A stretch of 64,000 nt of DNA from Hsuehochloa calcarea. Its lineage: Eukaryota; Streptophyta; Magnoliopsida; Poales; Poaceae. This document shows positions 22,861 through 35,112 of the stretch, piece by piece. The notes beneath the pieces were generated by a model. It saw only the letters and a program-made list of their open reading frames with translations, did no database searches and had not been told where the DNA came from. The stretch lies in assembly GCA_036346395.1 (NCBI GenBank), contig CM070596.1, positions 26,450,177-26,514,176 on the forward strand. The letters run 5' to 3'. Position 1 is the first letter of the stretch. Every line of letters begins with the position of its first letter. Made by a program: the position numbers and the translations under genes.

Positions 22861-24745
22861 AACAAATCAACAGCATTCAATAACTTCATTATCATCACAG
22901 GTACTTCTATTAATATTCTCCTACAGATATCTTCTCTTTGATTCACATCCATTAATCTCATGTGTCAATGCAAATCTAAACTACATGTCCACATGCACTT
23001 CTTTCGCGTATACCGGTATAGCATGAGTGAATGCTCGCGACAACATTCACTCTCAAGCCCGTTCCTCCATAAGGATCGGGGACCTCCTCCACTCCGGTGG
23101 AGTTGTGATCATTCATGATCACCTGCTCATATGCAAAGATGCTTATGTATGTAAAATATGCAAAACTCCATCATAAACATCATATCCATCTTTCCATCAT
23201 GCTTGTCAACAAAGATATAATCATACCAATTATTTGTTTGCAATTAAACCAAATAAAAGCACAACAATAATGGTAGTAAAAGATAAAGAATCACAGTGAT
23301 CATCATTGATCGCTGTCTACCATGCACTTGCCTTTACTAGTTGCGACGCACGATTTGACTAGCAGATGGCAACAAGCACGACGCCTCTCCTATATTAAAT
23401 ACACAAACTTCAATACAAGCTATAGCAACAAGAATAGCAATCAATATACTTCGCTCCTACCCGACCCAAATATACCACGTTACTCCGGTACCGAATAGTT
23501 ACCCGTAGCTGTCTTAGTACTAAAACGAACGTAACTTTTGACTCGAAAGTCCGATCACCACAAACCACCCCATTCTGGATTCTTTATAAAATTCTCCATA
23601 TTTTCTTAGATTACGAAGTCTTCTAATTAAATCATCTAACCCTCCGTTTTTAGCCCAGAAAGTCGGTCTGCCCGCTTCGGAACAGCAGTCTTACTAAATT
23701 CATAACTTTTGTTTTACTCAGCCAAAATTTGCGTTCTCAGATTCTACAGAACCATTGGACAATTATCTACATCTTTCATGTAGATCAAAAACTCTAATTA
23801 GTGGATTTACTATTTTTAATAACCGATCTACCAAAACAGCGCCGAAATACGACAACCCCAAGGACAGCAGTGTTCCGAAAATCATATCTCGAAATCTACT
23901 TGTCCGATTGACATGATAAAATATTCTATAGAAAGATATCGAAATTATCTACAATTAACTAGTAGATGACATTTCCAAAATTTGCCATTAAGGTACCCGA
24001 ATAAATCGTACAACAAAACAGCAGGCTAAACAGATCTATTAATCGACCTCTCTACTAGAAAAATTATAAAACCTCTCTAATTAATCTAGAGTATAATCTC
24101 TAATACTTACTCGGGAATTGTGATGACGCCTCAACTGCATGCATGCATCACAGGGAAATTCTTTTCACACGCACGAAAGGCAGCAGTCGGCTTGACCAGG
24201 AAAATTCAGCAGCAGCAGGGCTTCTCGGCTCGGCAAAGAAAAAGAAATCAAGAATGTCGATCTCACCACGGCTCTCGGCTCGGCGACGCAAAGAACGCAA
24301 GCAACGGCCGGCGGCGTCAGAGCAAAGACTCTCGGCCACGCAGCAATAAGAACCGAAGAACGCCAATGACGCAGATCCACGCGGCGGCGGGATCGTGAAG
24401 AAGACGCTAAGCCGGCCGGCTTGCGCAAGACAAAGAAGAGTCTTCGGCAGAAGAATAAGACAAGCGGCAAAGACAAAGAAGACAAAGACTTACAAGCAGC
24501 AGAAGAAGCAGCAGCAACACAGAGGGGCAAGAGCAGAACGCCAGCCTGTAAGAAAAGCAATCATCATCGGCATGGTGGAAGAAAAACAAAAGAAAAGAAA
24601 AGTCGCTAGGGTTTCTAAAATTCCCAACATCTATTTATATAGCTCTTAAAACTCAAATTCTATTTTCTTATGTACTATTTTATTTAATTACGCACCACTC
24701 TTAAGACGTTATTATTAATATTAATATTATTTTTCGAGTATTACA
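22412..24745 (-). repeat. 3' LTR of the chromovirus (2334 bp)
   Basis: Plus-strand ends TGTAACACCCC...GAGTATTACA. The PPT (minus strand AAGAGGGTAGAA) borders it at 24746-24758. It contains TATACCGGTATA (23009-23020), stem GAGTGAATG/CATTCACTC (23025-23052), stem CCCGTTCCT/AGGATCGGG (23058-23080) and TGATCA...TGATCA near 23110-23125. Confidence 0.9.
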
Positions 24746-24758
24746 TTCTACCCTCTTA

Positions 24759-25424
24759 ATGAATTCGACCCGAATTCTACTCACCGCTCTACTCAAATAA
24801 AACTACACCGCTGAAATTAAACAACAAAATAACACGCACCGACGTGAACAACTCGGGTATAGCTCGCGCATGCGAGACTCCAACTCCCAAGTCGCCTCTC
24901 TCTGATCGATCGCCCACAAGACCTTGACGATACCAACGCCTTGTGCCTCAAAGACTCGCTCCGACTTCTCCGTATCGTGCGCGGACGCGACTCAACTGTG
25001 AGGTCTTGCTCAATAGTCGCGGCTCTAAAGAAATCTTATGCTCGGATCTCTCAAAACTTTCTCAAAGATCGAGACATGAAACACATTAGAACTCCACGCA
25101 TGGACTCGGGAAGGTCCAGCGGTAGGCTAACTTCCCAATTCTTGCAATAATCGGGAACGGTCCAACGCACCTCGCTAAGCTTCCCTTTGGTACCGAACCA
25201 ACAATACCTTTAATGGGAGACACTCAAGAGCACTGTCACCCACCGCAAACTCCAAGTCACGCCTCAAATCAAGATAACTTTTCTCATGCGCTGCCGAGCC
25301 GCTAATGATTCTCCTCACCATGGCCACACGCTCAACGGTCTTCAATCCAATCCGGACCCAAACCGCTTTCTCTCCAATCGCATCCCAACAAAGCGGCGAT
25401 CCGCACTTCCGCCCATAGAGAACC
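24759..25424 (-). pseudogene. Integrase C-terminus with chromodomain-like tail
   Basis: Minus-strand sequence after the integrase core reads FEVLYGRKC, then FAVGD, NVFHVSIFEK (the usual form is V-F-H-V-S-x-L) and, near 24860-24900, a segment related to REATWELESRMRE. These are the GPY/F-side and chromodomain-end landmarks of chromovirus integrase. Stops and frame shifts separate them. Confidence 0.6.
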
Positions 25425-26020
25425 TCAAATGGCGCACTCTAATATCGAATGGTAACTATTATTATAAGCAAACTCTGCAAGTGGCAACTGGTCCTCCCAA
25501 CTACCCTTCCAAGACAAGACGCAAGATCGCAGCATGTCCTCCAAAGTCTGAATAGTACGCTCTGACTGCCCATCTGTCTGTGGGTGAAACGATGTACTAA
25601 GGCGAGCTGTGCCCAATGCACTCGCAGACTCTCCCGTAACTTGAGACAAAATTCGCCCCGCTGTAAACGATGGTCTTTGGCACGCCATGCGCCTTACTAT
25701 TTCACGCACATAAATAGGAGCTAGATCACTCGCTGAATTTGTCGTGCGAATAGGAATGAAGTGCGCAGACTTACTGAATCGATCCACCACTACCCAAACT
25801 GCATCCTTCCCTCGCGGCGACCGAGGCAACGCCACCACAAAGTCCATAGAGATATCATCCCAAGGCCACTGGGTACCTCCAAAGGTCGCAACAACCTCGC
25901 AGGATGCTTGTGCTCAGCTTTCACTTGCTGACAAACACCACAAGAAGCCACATAATTAGCAATGTCCACCTTCATTCTTTTCCACCAAAAATTATGTTTC
26001 AGATCTCGATACATCTTAGT
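25425..26020 (-). pseudogene. Ty3 integrase core
   Basis: The long minus-strand stretch 25425-25847 reads MDFVVALPRSPRGKDAVWVV, VDRFSKSAHFIPIRTTNSAS, FHPQTDGQSERTIQTLEDML and CVLSWKGSWEDQLPLAEFAY. The catalytic Asp of DFV and the Glu of QSERT are present; the middle Asp region (usually SDRGxxF) reads FTAGRILS and is damaged. The zinc-binding side lies at 25790-26014 (NYVASCGVCQQVKAEHKHPA, with the C-x2-C pair). At least two frame changes. Confidence 0.8.
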
Positions 26021-26315
26021 CTCACCAGATGAATAAAGGTACGGAGTGCGATGTGCCTCCTCAAAATATCATCTTTGACCTCCGCCTTTTGTGGTACGCA
26101 AAGGCGCCTTTAAACCTCAAAGTACCGTAATCGCCCATGCTAAAATCACTCTTTACCCTCATCCAGACGCTTCCTAACCTCCTGTAATAACCGGTCACTC
26201 ACAGCTTCCGACACGGCCCGAATAGCCGACTCAAGAATCAATCGTGTCTCAACATGTGTTGTGCCCGCATAACAATAAGATATTCCCATGCGATCAAAAT
26301 CAGCAATAAGGCAAT

Positions 26316-27620
26316 CTAGAGTAGCGGAGTCGCCTTGCGACTAAGGGCATCAAGAACTACATTGGCCTTGCTCGGATGATACCGAATAGTAAGATCATAG
26401 TCCTTGATCAATTCCAACCACCTCCTTTGCCTCAAATTCAGATCCTTCGAGTGAAGATATACTTGAGACTCTTGTGATCTCGTGAAAATATCACAAGGCT
26501 CACCGTATAGATAATGCCTCCAAATCTTGAGAGCAAAACAACCGCAGCCTAACTCCAAATCATGAGTGGGATAATTCGCTCGTGCTTCTTTAACGTCTCG
26601 ACGCATAAGCAATTACCTTACCGCCTTGCATGAGAACACGGCCAAGACCCACTCGTGACGATCTCAAAAGATCGTGAACCGCTTCTGGTTCGGGAAGAGT
26701 GAGAATAGGAGAGGTCACCAACCTCTCTTTCAAAATGCAAAATCGCGCACACTCATCACCCACCGGAATCTCACACCTTTCGAGTAAGTTGCGACATCGG
26801 TTTGGCGATGATAGAAAATCCCGCACAAAACGCCGATAATAACCACCAATCCCAAGAAACTCCTCACCTCCTTCACACTAGTCGGCCTCTTCCAATCCAC
26901 CACCGTGGAGATCTTGCTAGGATCAACAAAGAATGCCCCGAGGGTTAATCACATGACCCGTAAAACCCACTTCAAATCCGAACTCACACTTCTTCAACTT
27001 AGCATAGAACTTGTGCTCTCTCAAAGTATCTAAAACCACCTCAAATGACGCCATGATCCTCATTGGTCTTGGAATAGATAAGAATATCATCGATAAACAC
27101 CACCACGAAATCATCTAGATACTGTGTAACATATTGTTCATGGTCTCCATAAAATGGCAGTGCATTAGTCAATCCAAAAGACATAACTTTATACTCATAA
27201 TGCCCATACCGTGGAGAAAGCGCTTCTCTACATCTCGCTCACGCACATGGATTTGATTATACCGATCGAGATCGATCTTGGAGAATACTTGAGCTCCATT
27301 CAACCGATCAAACAAGTCCTCAATGCGGGCAATGGATATTTATTCTTGATTGTGACCGCATTAAGCGCACGATAATCAATACACATGCGCCAACTCCCAT
27401 CCTTCTTCTCTCGTGAATGTAACAGAGCTCCCCATGGCGATACACTACGCCGATCAAACCTTTAGCCAACAAATCATCCAATCGCTTCTTCAACTCGCCC
27501 CGAACGGACGTGCTAATCGATATGGAGACATCGAGATGGGACGAGTACCCGAACAAGATCAATGCGAAACTCCACGCCTCGCGCAGTGGCAAACCCTAAG
27601 CTCACCGGGGAACACATCCG
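26316..27620 (-). pseudogene. Ty3 reverse transcriptase and RNase H
   Basis: RT from about 27590 down: KKRLDDLLAKGLI, a damaged CIDYR...LN region near 27370-27420, then 26923-27114 with FEVVLDTLREHKFYAKLKKC and GFTGHVINPRGI. RNase H is at 26316-26612 (NYPTHDLEL, ALKIWRHYLYGEPCDIFT, KDLNLRQRRWLELIKDYDLT, KANVVLDALSRKA). Frame breaks include TTCACGAGATCACAAG where FTDHKS would need one base fewer, and CTCGAAGG where the family has CTCAGAAGG. The missing A in CAGA recurs elsewhere in the window. Confidence 0.8.
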
Positions 27621-27639
27621 GTAATCACCGACCACCGGA

Positions 27640-27945
27640 ATCTCCTCAATCTGCGGCCACGCTCGCTTCTCAAAGAAGAGCTAAAAGAAGCCCGATTTTC
27701 ACCGCACGACGACCGGAACACCCACCTAACATCGAAAGAGCGCGAGGCGCACTCTCTGAAAAGTCAAAGTCTCCCAGCACGAGGTCCGCACGAGACCGCA
27801 TTCTACGTAAACAAGATATCACGGCTCGATAAGAGTGCAACCAATCCATACCCAAGATAACATCGAACGGCTCCATTTGTATAACTATCAAATTCGCCAT
27901 GAACTTCTCTCCATCAATGACAATAGAACACCCAGACAAACAAGA
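27640..27945 (-). pseudogene. Ty3 aspartic protease region
   Basis: Minus strand MSGCSIVIDGEKFMANLIVI...PFDVILGMDWLHSYRAVISC. The G-M-D-W-L motif after the flap marks the C-terminal half of the Ty3 retropepsin. The active-site D-S/T-G triad is expected just upstream (higher coordinates) but is not clear there because of frame breaks. Confidence 0.7.
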
Positions 27946-29718
27946 GAGCTAGCAATAATACCCCGTGAGAACTAACCAACACCGATTGAGAAATCCATCA
28001 GATACTCAAGTTCGCTCTCCTAGCAAACGCCGCCGAGACAAACGAAAAGGTAGCCCCGAATCAAAAGGACTAAAGCATCAAACGAATCCACAAGCAAAGT
28101 ACTGTCACCACGTCAGATCGACCCACGGACTCACTGTGGGCATGGCGACACTCGTGGCGCCATGGCGAAGAAGACGATGCCGGGCGGCGAGCCCCAACAA
28201 TCTGCGTGGCGGTGCGGTAAAGCCGGTCGTGCAACCCGGCGGTGCCGAAGGTGGCGGCCGCCAGAGTACCCTACCGAGGCGCCAAGTCAAGGAAATGGCA
28301 TCGCCGGAGGAGCAGCCATCATCCGAAAGATCCTCGAGCAGACCCATCAAGAAGAAGAAGATGGCACAGCTCCCACTTGATCACGCTTAGCGGGTTCGCG
28401 ACACACCCGCCTCCTTGTGACCCGGCGGCCACACCGACGGCAATCTCCCGTCCAAGAGCACTCGGCCATGGTGTCCATCACCGCACTTAAAGCAAAGCAT
28501 GCCCCGCCTCGGGACAGACGAAGAGCCGGAGTACCGCAAAAGGACGAGGCGCCAAGAAGAGAACGGTCTCGATCGCTAGACCGAAAGATCGCGGTCCTCC
28601 TTGAATTTCTTGAAAGCGGTCGAATGCACTCCACTTCCCTCACTAGAGCTCCTCTTCCGTCACCACCAAGCAACCACCCACCAGAGGCTTGCGCCTTTGT
28701 GAGTCGCATCTCCAACTCCATGCCCCTAGCTTGCTCCACAACAGAGCAGTAGTCACGGAGTGGAGTAGCTCCCAACACATGCTCGGACTCGAATTGAGAC
28801 CCGACGGAACCTCATGGCTTTCTCGAAGATCATCGCTCGCATCAAGGAACAAAGCGAACCAAGTTGTTGAACTCACCTCCTACTCAAGAATAGACCTCTT
28901 CCCCGAGCAAAGGTCGCCAAGGCAACCTCCATCTTCTCAACAAACGAGTAGGGGTAGAACTTTCCCTTGAACCGATCAACAAAGTCCTCCCAAGTGATCG
29001 CCCTTGAGTGGCGGTCCTCAAGACAACACGCCCTCCCACCAAATATCTCGCTGCCCTTTCAAATGAAAGGCTACAAACGGACCCTCGATGTGAAGACATC
29101 TCTAAAGCTCCAAACCGCTTCTCCATGTAGCGCAACCATTCACGCTCGACCGGTGTGCCCGACCACAAACGGATCCAACCTCAACCCCATCCACTCTCAG
29201 TGACATCCGCGCCAGAACCGGTGGATGTGCGACAGAGCAACAACAGATGCCGCAGCGAATGGGCTACCGGCGCTGCTGACGAAGAGCACGGATCTCTCCC
29301 ACCAACTCTCTCAAAGAAAGCGGGGTCTCATCTTGGACACCAACCGAGGCGGGTCAACAAAGAACCCCTCGCCATCGACTCATCTCACACAGAGGTGGCT
29401 CCACGGAACCTCTTCCGCGGGCCCGACCTCCACGATCGCGCCACCACGACCACGCCCTCTACCCCCGGCATAGCTATCAACCACAATCAACAATACACAA
29501 TGAGCTCAAAGGTCAAAATAAACTCATCCATCCATAAACAACATAACGGAAGCGTAAAACTATATTCGTACCTCTCTCTAACCTACTGTGCACTAGTGTG
29601 TCAAATTTTAGGTTAGTTAACCATTAGCAAATTTTAGTTGATTTACTAATACTAAAACAAATTTTAACAATTTTAGTTTGCCTATGTTGTTAATCTATTC
29701 ACCACGGACCTAAAGCCC
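27946..29718 (-). pseudogene. Ty3 gag with degraded CCHC knuckle, plus leader
   Basis: Near 29040-29160 the minus strand reads REWLRYMEKRFGAL...SLSFERAARYLVGG, matching the retrotransposon gag core (W-L-x-x-x-E-K-x-F ... F-E-x-x-A). Near 28430-28490 a frame reads CFKCGDGHHGRV, the remains of a CCHC zinc knuckle. Sequence is GC-rich and very broken, and the N-terminus near 29470-29250 cannot be placed. PBS is at 29719-29730. Confidence 0.6.
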
Positions 29719-29730
29719 GCTCTGATACCA
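29719..29730 (-). other. Primer binding site of the chromovirus
   Basis: Minus strand TGGTATCAGAGC, exact initiator-Met complement, 2 bp from the 5' LTR. Confidence 0.9.
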
Positions 29731-29732
29731 AC

Positions 29733-32080
29733 TGTAACACCCCAGCCCAACACTGAGCCTAGAATACCACCACACTACTCTTTGAACTAATAATTATTGA
29801 CACACTATAAAATTACAGCAAGGAAGCAACGATAAATATGTCCATATATCACAAAAGAACATGCATAACTATGGTTCAAACGATAATAAATAATCAAGTG
29901 GAATAAAACCAGGTAAACAGTCCAAAATAGCATCAACCAACGAATCCAAATTAATAAAGCAAATAGCCTAGTCCAAACGTTGTCCTAAACTTTATTCAAC
30001 CTCTAACATGTCCAAGAGTAATCCAATTCTGAATGAAAAGATTATGAAGGTAAATGATCATATGTTGTCCATGTGCTCTACTCGCTCTCGCCATTCTACG
30101 CCTCAAGATCACCTAAAGACAACAAAAGAAACAAGAGTGAGTCCACGACTCAAAGAAGCACATCCATAAACAACGAACATTAACAAATCAACAAAGATTC
30201 AATAACTTCATTATCATCACAGTACTTCTATTAATATTCTCCTACAGATATCTTCTCTTTGATTCACATCCATTAATCTCATGTGTCAATGCAAATCTAA
30301 ACTACATGTCCACATGCACTTCTTTCACAGATATCAGTATAGCATGAGTGAATGCTCATGACAACATTCACTCTCAAGCCCGTTCCTCCATAAGGATCGG
30401 GGACCTCCTCCACTCCGGTGGAGTTGTGATCATTCATGATCACCTGCTCATATGCAAAGATGCTTATGTATGTAAAATATGCAAAACTCCATCATAAACA
30501 TCATATCCATCTTTCCATCATGCTTGTCAACAAAGATATAATCATACCAATTATTTGTTTGCAATTAAACCAAATAAAAGCACAACAATAATGGTAGTAA
30601 AAGATAAAGAATCACAGGGATCATCATTGATCGCTGTCTACCATGCACTTGCCTTTACTAGTTGCGACGCACGATTTGACTAGCAGATGGCAACAAGCAC
30701 GACGCCTCTCCTATATTAAATACACAAACTTCAATACAAGCTATAGCAACAAGAATAGCAATCAATATACTTCGCTCCTACCCGACCCAAATATACCACG
30801 TTACTCCGGTACCGAATAGTTACCCGTAGCTGTCTTAGTACTAAAACGAACGTAACTTTTGACTCGAAAGTCCGATCACCACAAACCACCCCATTCTGGA
30901 TTCTTTATAAAATTCTCCACATTTTCTTAGATTACGAAGTCTTCTAATTAAATCATCTAACCCTCCGTTTTTAGCCCAGAAAGTCGGTCTGCCCGCTTCG
31001 GATCAGCAGTCTTACTAAATTCATAACTTTTGTTTTACTCAGCCAAAATTCGCGTTCTCAGATTCTACAGAACCATTGGACAATTATCTACATCTTTCAT
31101 GTAGATTAAAAACTCTAATTAGTGGATTTACTATTTTTAATAACCGATCTACCAAAACAGCGCCGAAATACGACAACCCCAAGGACAGCAGTGTTCCGAA
31201 AATCATATCTCGAAATCTACTTGTCCGATTGACATGATAAAATATTCTATAGAAAGATATCGAAATTATCTACAATTAACTAGTAGATGACATTTCCAAA
31301 ATTTGCCATTAAGGTACCCGAATAAATCGTACAACAAAACAGCAGGCTAAACAGATCTATTAATCGACCTCTCTACTAGAAAAATTATAAAACCTCTCTA
31401 ATTAATCTAGAGTATAATCTCTAATACTTACTCGGGAATTGTGATGACGCCTCAACTGCATGCATGCATCACAGGGAAATTCTTTTCACACGCACGCAAG
31501 GCGTGATCGGCTTGACCAGAAAATTCAAGAAGAAGTAGGCTTCTCGGCTCGGCAATAAGAAGAAAGAAATCAAGAATGCCGATCTCACCACTGGCTCGGC
31601 TCGGCGGCGACGCAGAAGAACGCAAGCAACAAATGGCGGCGTCAAGAAGAAGACACTTTCGGCGTCCACGCAAGAAATAAGCAGCCAAAGAACGCCGACG
31701 ACGATCCACGCGGCAAGAGGATCAAGAAGAAGACGCCAAGCCGGTGGCTTCGACAAGACAAAGAAGAAGTCTTCTAAAGAAGAATAAGACAAGCGGCAAA
31801 GACAAAGAAGACAAAGACTACAAGCAGCAGAAGAGCAAAGCAAAGCAAATACAGAGGGGCAAGAGCGCAACGCGCAAATGTAAGAAAAGCAATCAATACA
31901 AGGCGGTGGAAGAAAAACAAAAGAAAAGAAAAGCTGCTAGGGTTTCTAAAATTCCCAACATCTATTTATATAGCTCTTAAAACTCTGAAATTCTATTTTC
32001 TTATGTACTATTTTATTTAATTACGCACCGACTCTTAAGACGTTATTATTAATATTAATATTATTTTTCAGAGTATTACA
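29733..32080 (-). repeat. 5' LTR of the chromovirus (2348 bp)
   Basis: Plus-strand ends TGTAACACCCC...GAGTATTACA, followed by TSD GCACT. Nearly identical to the 3' LTR over 23150-24140, but the GC-rich 250 bp at about 31495-31760 differ strongly with many small indels. Candidate leader intron on the minus strand: AG|GCAAGT at 30652 to TTTAG at 30113. Hairpins occupy about 30330-30440. Confidence 0.9.
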
Positions 32081-33460
32081 GCACTAACAAATTATCTATG
32101 TTATAATCTTCCGCACCAGAACAAATGGACAATCCGTTAAAGTACAAAGTTGTACTTGCAAGACTTACCCAAATAAAATATTATACATACTAGTGGTTGA
32201 TCAAAGAGAGGTTATAGTGGCTCTAGTTTTTGAATAAACACAACATTACTTAATCTACACCTTCTAGTTCAAGAAAGTAGTTTTAGCAATAGACTGTTTA
32301 ACAAAAGAGAGTTAAATAACAGAAAAGTAAACATATTTCAAACAATATCAAAGTGGCAACCCCACCTTGATAAACTAAACTCATGACACACCTGTCATGT
32401 CGATACCAAGTTGTCTCATGTCAAATTTTAATTTAGAATCTAACAATGATGTCAGTCAAGGTCCAAGTGATGTCCATAACCGTGGACACGGCTATTGGAA
32501 TAGGTTATAACCCTGCAGGGGAGTACATCTTTACCCACCCGACTCGCTCAGCCCATAAGCCTCCGGATGATAACACATTTCCTTTGGTGTGTCGGCCAGG
32601 AAGATCAAGACTCAGTATTTTTCAGTAACAAAATTATATTGAAGTGATCCACTCATGCATGATAAAATCCCGCTTAGTGCTAGCTATACCGCCTACTAAC
32701 TAACCGGGCATGCAAGTTGTGTCCGTGGAGCCAATGTAAGGAGTTAGCATGTGGGTCGACTGCCCAACATCAAAATAAAAATAGCGCTCACTTGCACATT
32801 ATGTCCTTACATTGGGTTCCTAAGGAACATGAGATTTCACGGCCCCATGTCCTCACACCACCTGTGTTTCAACTTAATACAACCTTCCCCTTACTTGACC
32901 AAGCGGCGCACATACACCACGTATGGAAGTACGAGTGATACTTGGAATGACAACCCAAAGTTCGGTCCTTGATGATCCGGAGAAATCTTTCCACAATACC
33001 CAATTCTCGTGCACGAAGGCACCCTCACTACTAGCCACTTGTCCAGATCTAAACCCATTTTTAAAGAACAAAATTTAGACTCCACAATCCGATTCGAATA
33101 TCTGAACTAAAAACATAAATACAATTATTCAGTGTCTCCTAGGATTGACGAGATAACCCCGTCAACCGAACTACGTGACTACTGACTTGCATGGCTAAGC
33201 ACAAACACCAACGATAAGTAATATCACTCACAACTAACATAGGCATATCTGAAAAGGAGAATTCAAGGTTAACCTGCAATAATTAGGATATAACTAACTA
33301 GACTTCACAAAGTATTCATACTCGAAAATAGCATGCATGCAAGTATATTAGCATTTCAAAACTGTGGATATCATGGGGATATGCTCCAGATCTTAGGATG
33401 ATGTGACAATTGGCAATGGCGTTTACGGTTTGTCGTTTCACGTGTTTAGACAAAGTTCAG

Positions 33461-35112
33461 TGTTGTCGCCGAGACCGGTCCGACCGCCAGTATACCGGTT
33501 CGACGATCCATGGCCGGCCCGACCGCCTTGGTGGCGCTCGGACCGCCACATTCTAAAGTGAGAATTGAGCTGGGCCAAAAATAGAGTGTGTAGGCAAGAG
33601 AGGGGATTCTATTGCACTTGGTCTCGTAATTTTTGGAGTCTCCAGTCAAAAGTTCTGTTGGTTTGAAAATTCCAGTAGGTTTCGGTTTTCAGAGAGGAAA
33701 AACGGCTAAGTCCCAGCTGGCGGTCTGACCGGCCCATAGGTGGCGGTCGACCGCCAGGGTGGTCGACCGCCTGGGGCGGTCTCGACCGTTTTCACTTTGA
33801 TCGCCGCCTCGTCGTGGCGGCGTTGTTCTGCTGTTAGGTCAAAGTCATGAGTTTCGTGGCATATATGTTGCATGATGCATGTTTTGACTAACATGGGTCA
33901 AGTTGTGAAGAACTTGTTCCCAAATTCGGTTTACTTGTCTATTGTTGTGCAGGTTGCTTGGTGGTCAACGACGGTCAACGACGAGGATGATCGGGACTAG
34001 GCTTGGAGAGCTGAGGTCCAGAACGATCGACGATGCCGAGTGAGGTCAATGTACTCAAGCGTGGTGCAATATGGACAAGGGTGACCTATTTGCTAATCTG
34101 AGGCGCAAGATGGCGTAAGGTGTAGCTAGTTAGGTCAAGGGATGTTAAAGGCGGCGCATTAAAATGCGTGCGTATGTGTCCCGTTTGTTTTGGACCTTAA
34201 CGGGAGCCCAATAGGATCAAACATCTAGAAGGTCTAAGCATCCACTATAAATAGGAGAGGGAGGTGGCTGCACCTCTTCTTCGCCTCTTTTGCAATTCTT
34301 GTAAACCCTAATTTTCTTAGGGAGAGCTTTTGTGGAGGCTAGGGTTCTTGATGTTTGATGTGATTTTTATGCTCTTGGATTGAGCATTGTCCTCCATTGA
34401 TGGAGTGGCTGTAAGACCTGATCATATCAATCAATCAAAGGAAAGTTTGATCAATGTTTTATCTCATTGCGTTCTTTCTCTCTATTTGATGATTTTAGGT
34501 ATTTCTTTGATCCGTGAGTTTTTGCTTAGTTTCTTCACGTGATCTAGCTTGTTGTGACGTGTGGGAATCTATCTAGGATCATCAATCACCCATGAGCAAG
34601 AGATTTGACCTAGTTTTTGTTTTGATCCGGTTTTGAACCCTGTTTGATCAAACGACAAAGGATCTTGATTCATCCAAGAATTATCATAATCTTCGATTGG
34701 AATAGGTCCCTGATATCATAGAGAATGTATGTTCCAAGTTTCATCAAGTTTGGATTAGTAGATTAAAAGTTTCATCTATTTTCATCTTCGTCATCGGGGC
34801 TGTTCTTCTATTCTATACACCGGCGGTCAGAGCGCCCATAGCCACCGGTCAGACCGGTCGGGAATCGGTCCGACCGCAAGTTAGGCAGCGGTCCGACCGC
34901 CAGTAGATTGTTTCACTTCAATCTTTGTTGATTTTGTCCTATTGCTTTGAGGTTTTTATTAGATTCAATATTAGTCTTCTGCTGTACTGATATACTGATC
35001 TTCATAGCTTCTATAGCTATTGGAGTAAAGTTTTATTGATCCATTATTTGTGAAAAAGTGAGTGTGCTCCTATTCACCCCCACCCCCCTCTTGTCGCCTT
35101 TTCAGTCCAACA
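33461..35112 (+). repeat. LTR of a copia-like family (family X), probably solo
   Basis: TGTTGTCGCC...GGT/AGTCCAACA-type ends, 1652 bp, with TATA box CTATAAATA at 34244-34252. A reverse-orientation copy of its 3' part is at 48671-49725. Motif GGTCCGACCGCC and variants cluster near both ends (33470-33545, 33715-33790, 34815-34905). No PBS follows and no PPT precedes, so a solo LTR is likely. The flanking 5-mers (TTCAG, AAAAC) do not match, which leaves the left boundary uncertain. Confidence 0.6.

Larger units (their letters stand above)
21607..32080 (-). mobile_element. Ty3/gypsy chromovirus-type element, minus strand
   Basis: Minus-strand order: 5' LTR 29733-32080, PBS 29719-29730, gag, protease, RT, RNase H, integrase with chromodomain-like tail, PPT 24746-24758, 3' LTR 22412-24745. 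TSD GCACT at 21602-21606 (repeated at 22407-22411 by the duplication) and 32081-32085. Without the duplicated piece the element is 9669 bp. Most of the AT-rich LTR sequence is almost identical between the two LTRs, so the insertion is fairly young, yet all ORFs carry frame breaks. Termini TGTAATACTC...GGGTGTTACA and the integrase tail ending REATWELE...MRE-like suggest the Tekay/Del branch; that assignment is inference. Confidence 0.9.
15661..33408. repeat. Older LTR-like sequence, interrupted twice
   Basis: Three pieces, 15661-15880, 21538-21606 and 32086-33408, become contiguous once the two elements with perfect TSDs (GTGTG, GCACT) are set aside, giving about 1.6 kb. The text resembles the antisense of a grass Ty3 LTR: GTGGACACGGCTATT near 32478, short ORFs only, and an ATGTGACA end at 33408. 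The left boundary is inferred (TGTCTCGTG at 15661) and no TSD was found. It could instead be internal non-coding sequence of an older element. Confidence 0.4.

Noticed and set aside
24120..24650. Several overlapping Lys/Arg-rich ORFs as genes
   Set aside because: They lie in the GC-rich leader part of the chromovirus LTR and recur, in altered form, at 31450-31980 in the other LTR; open by composition only.
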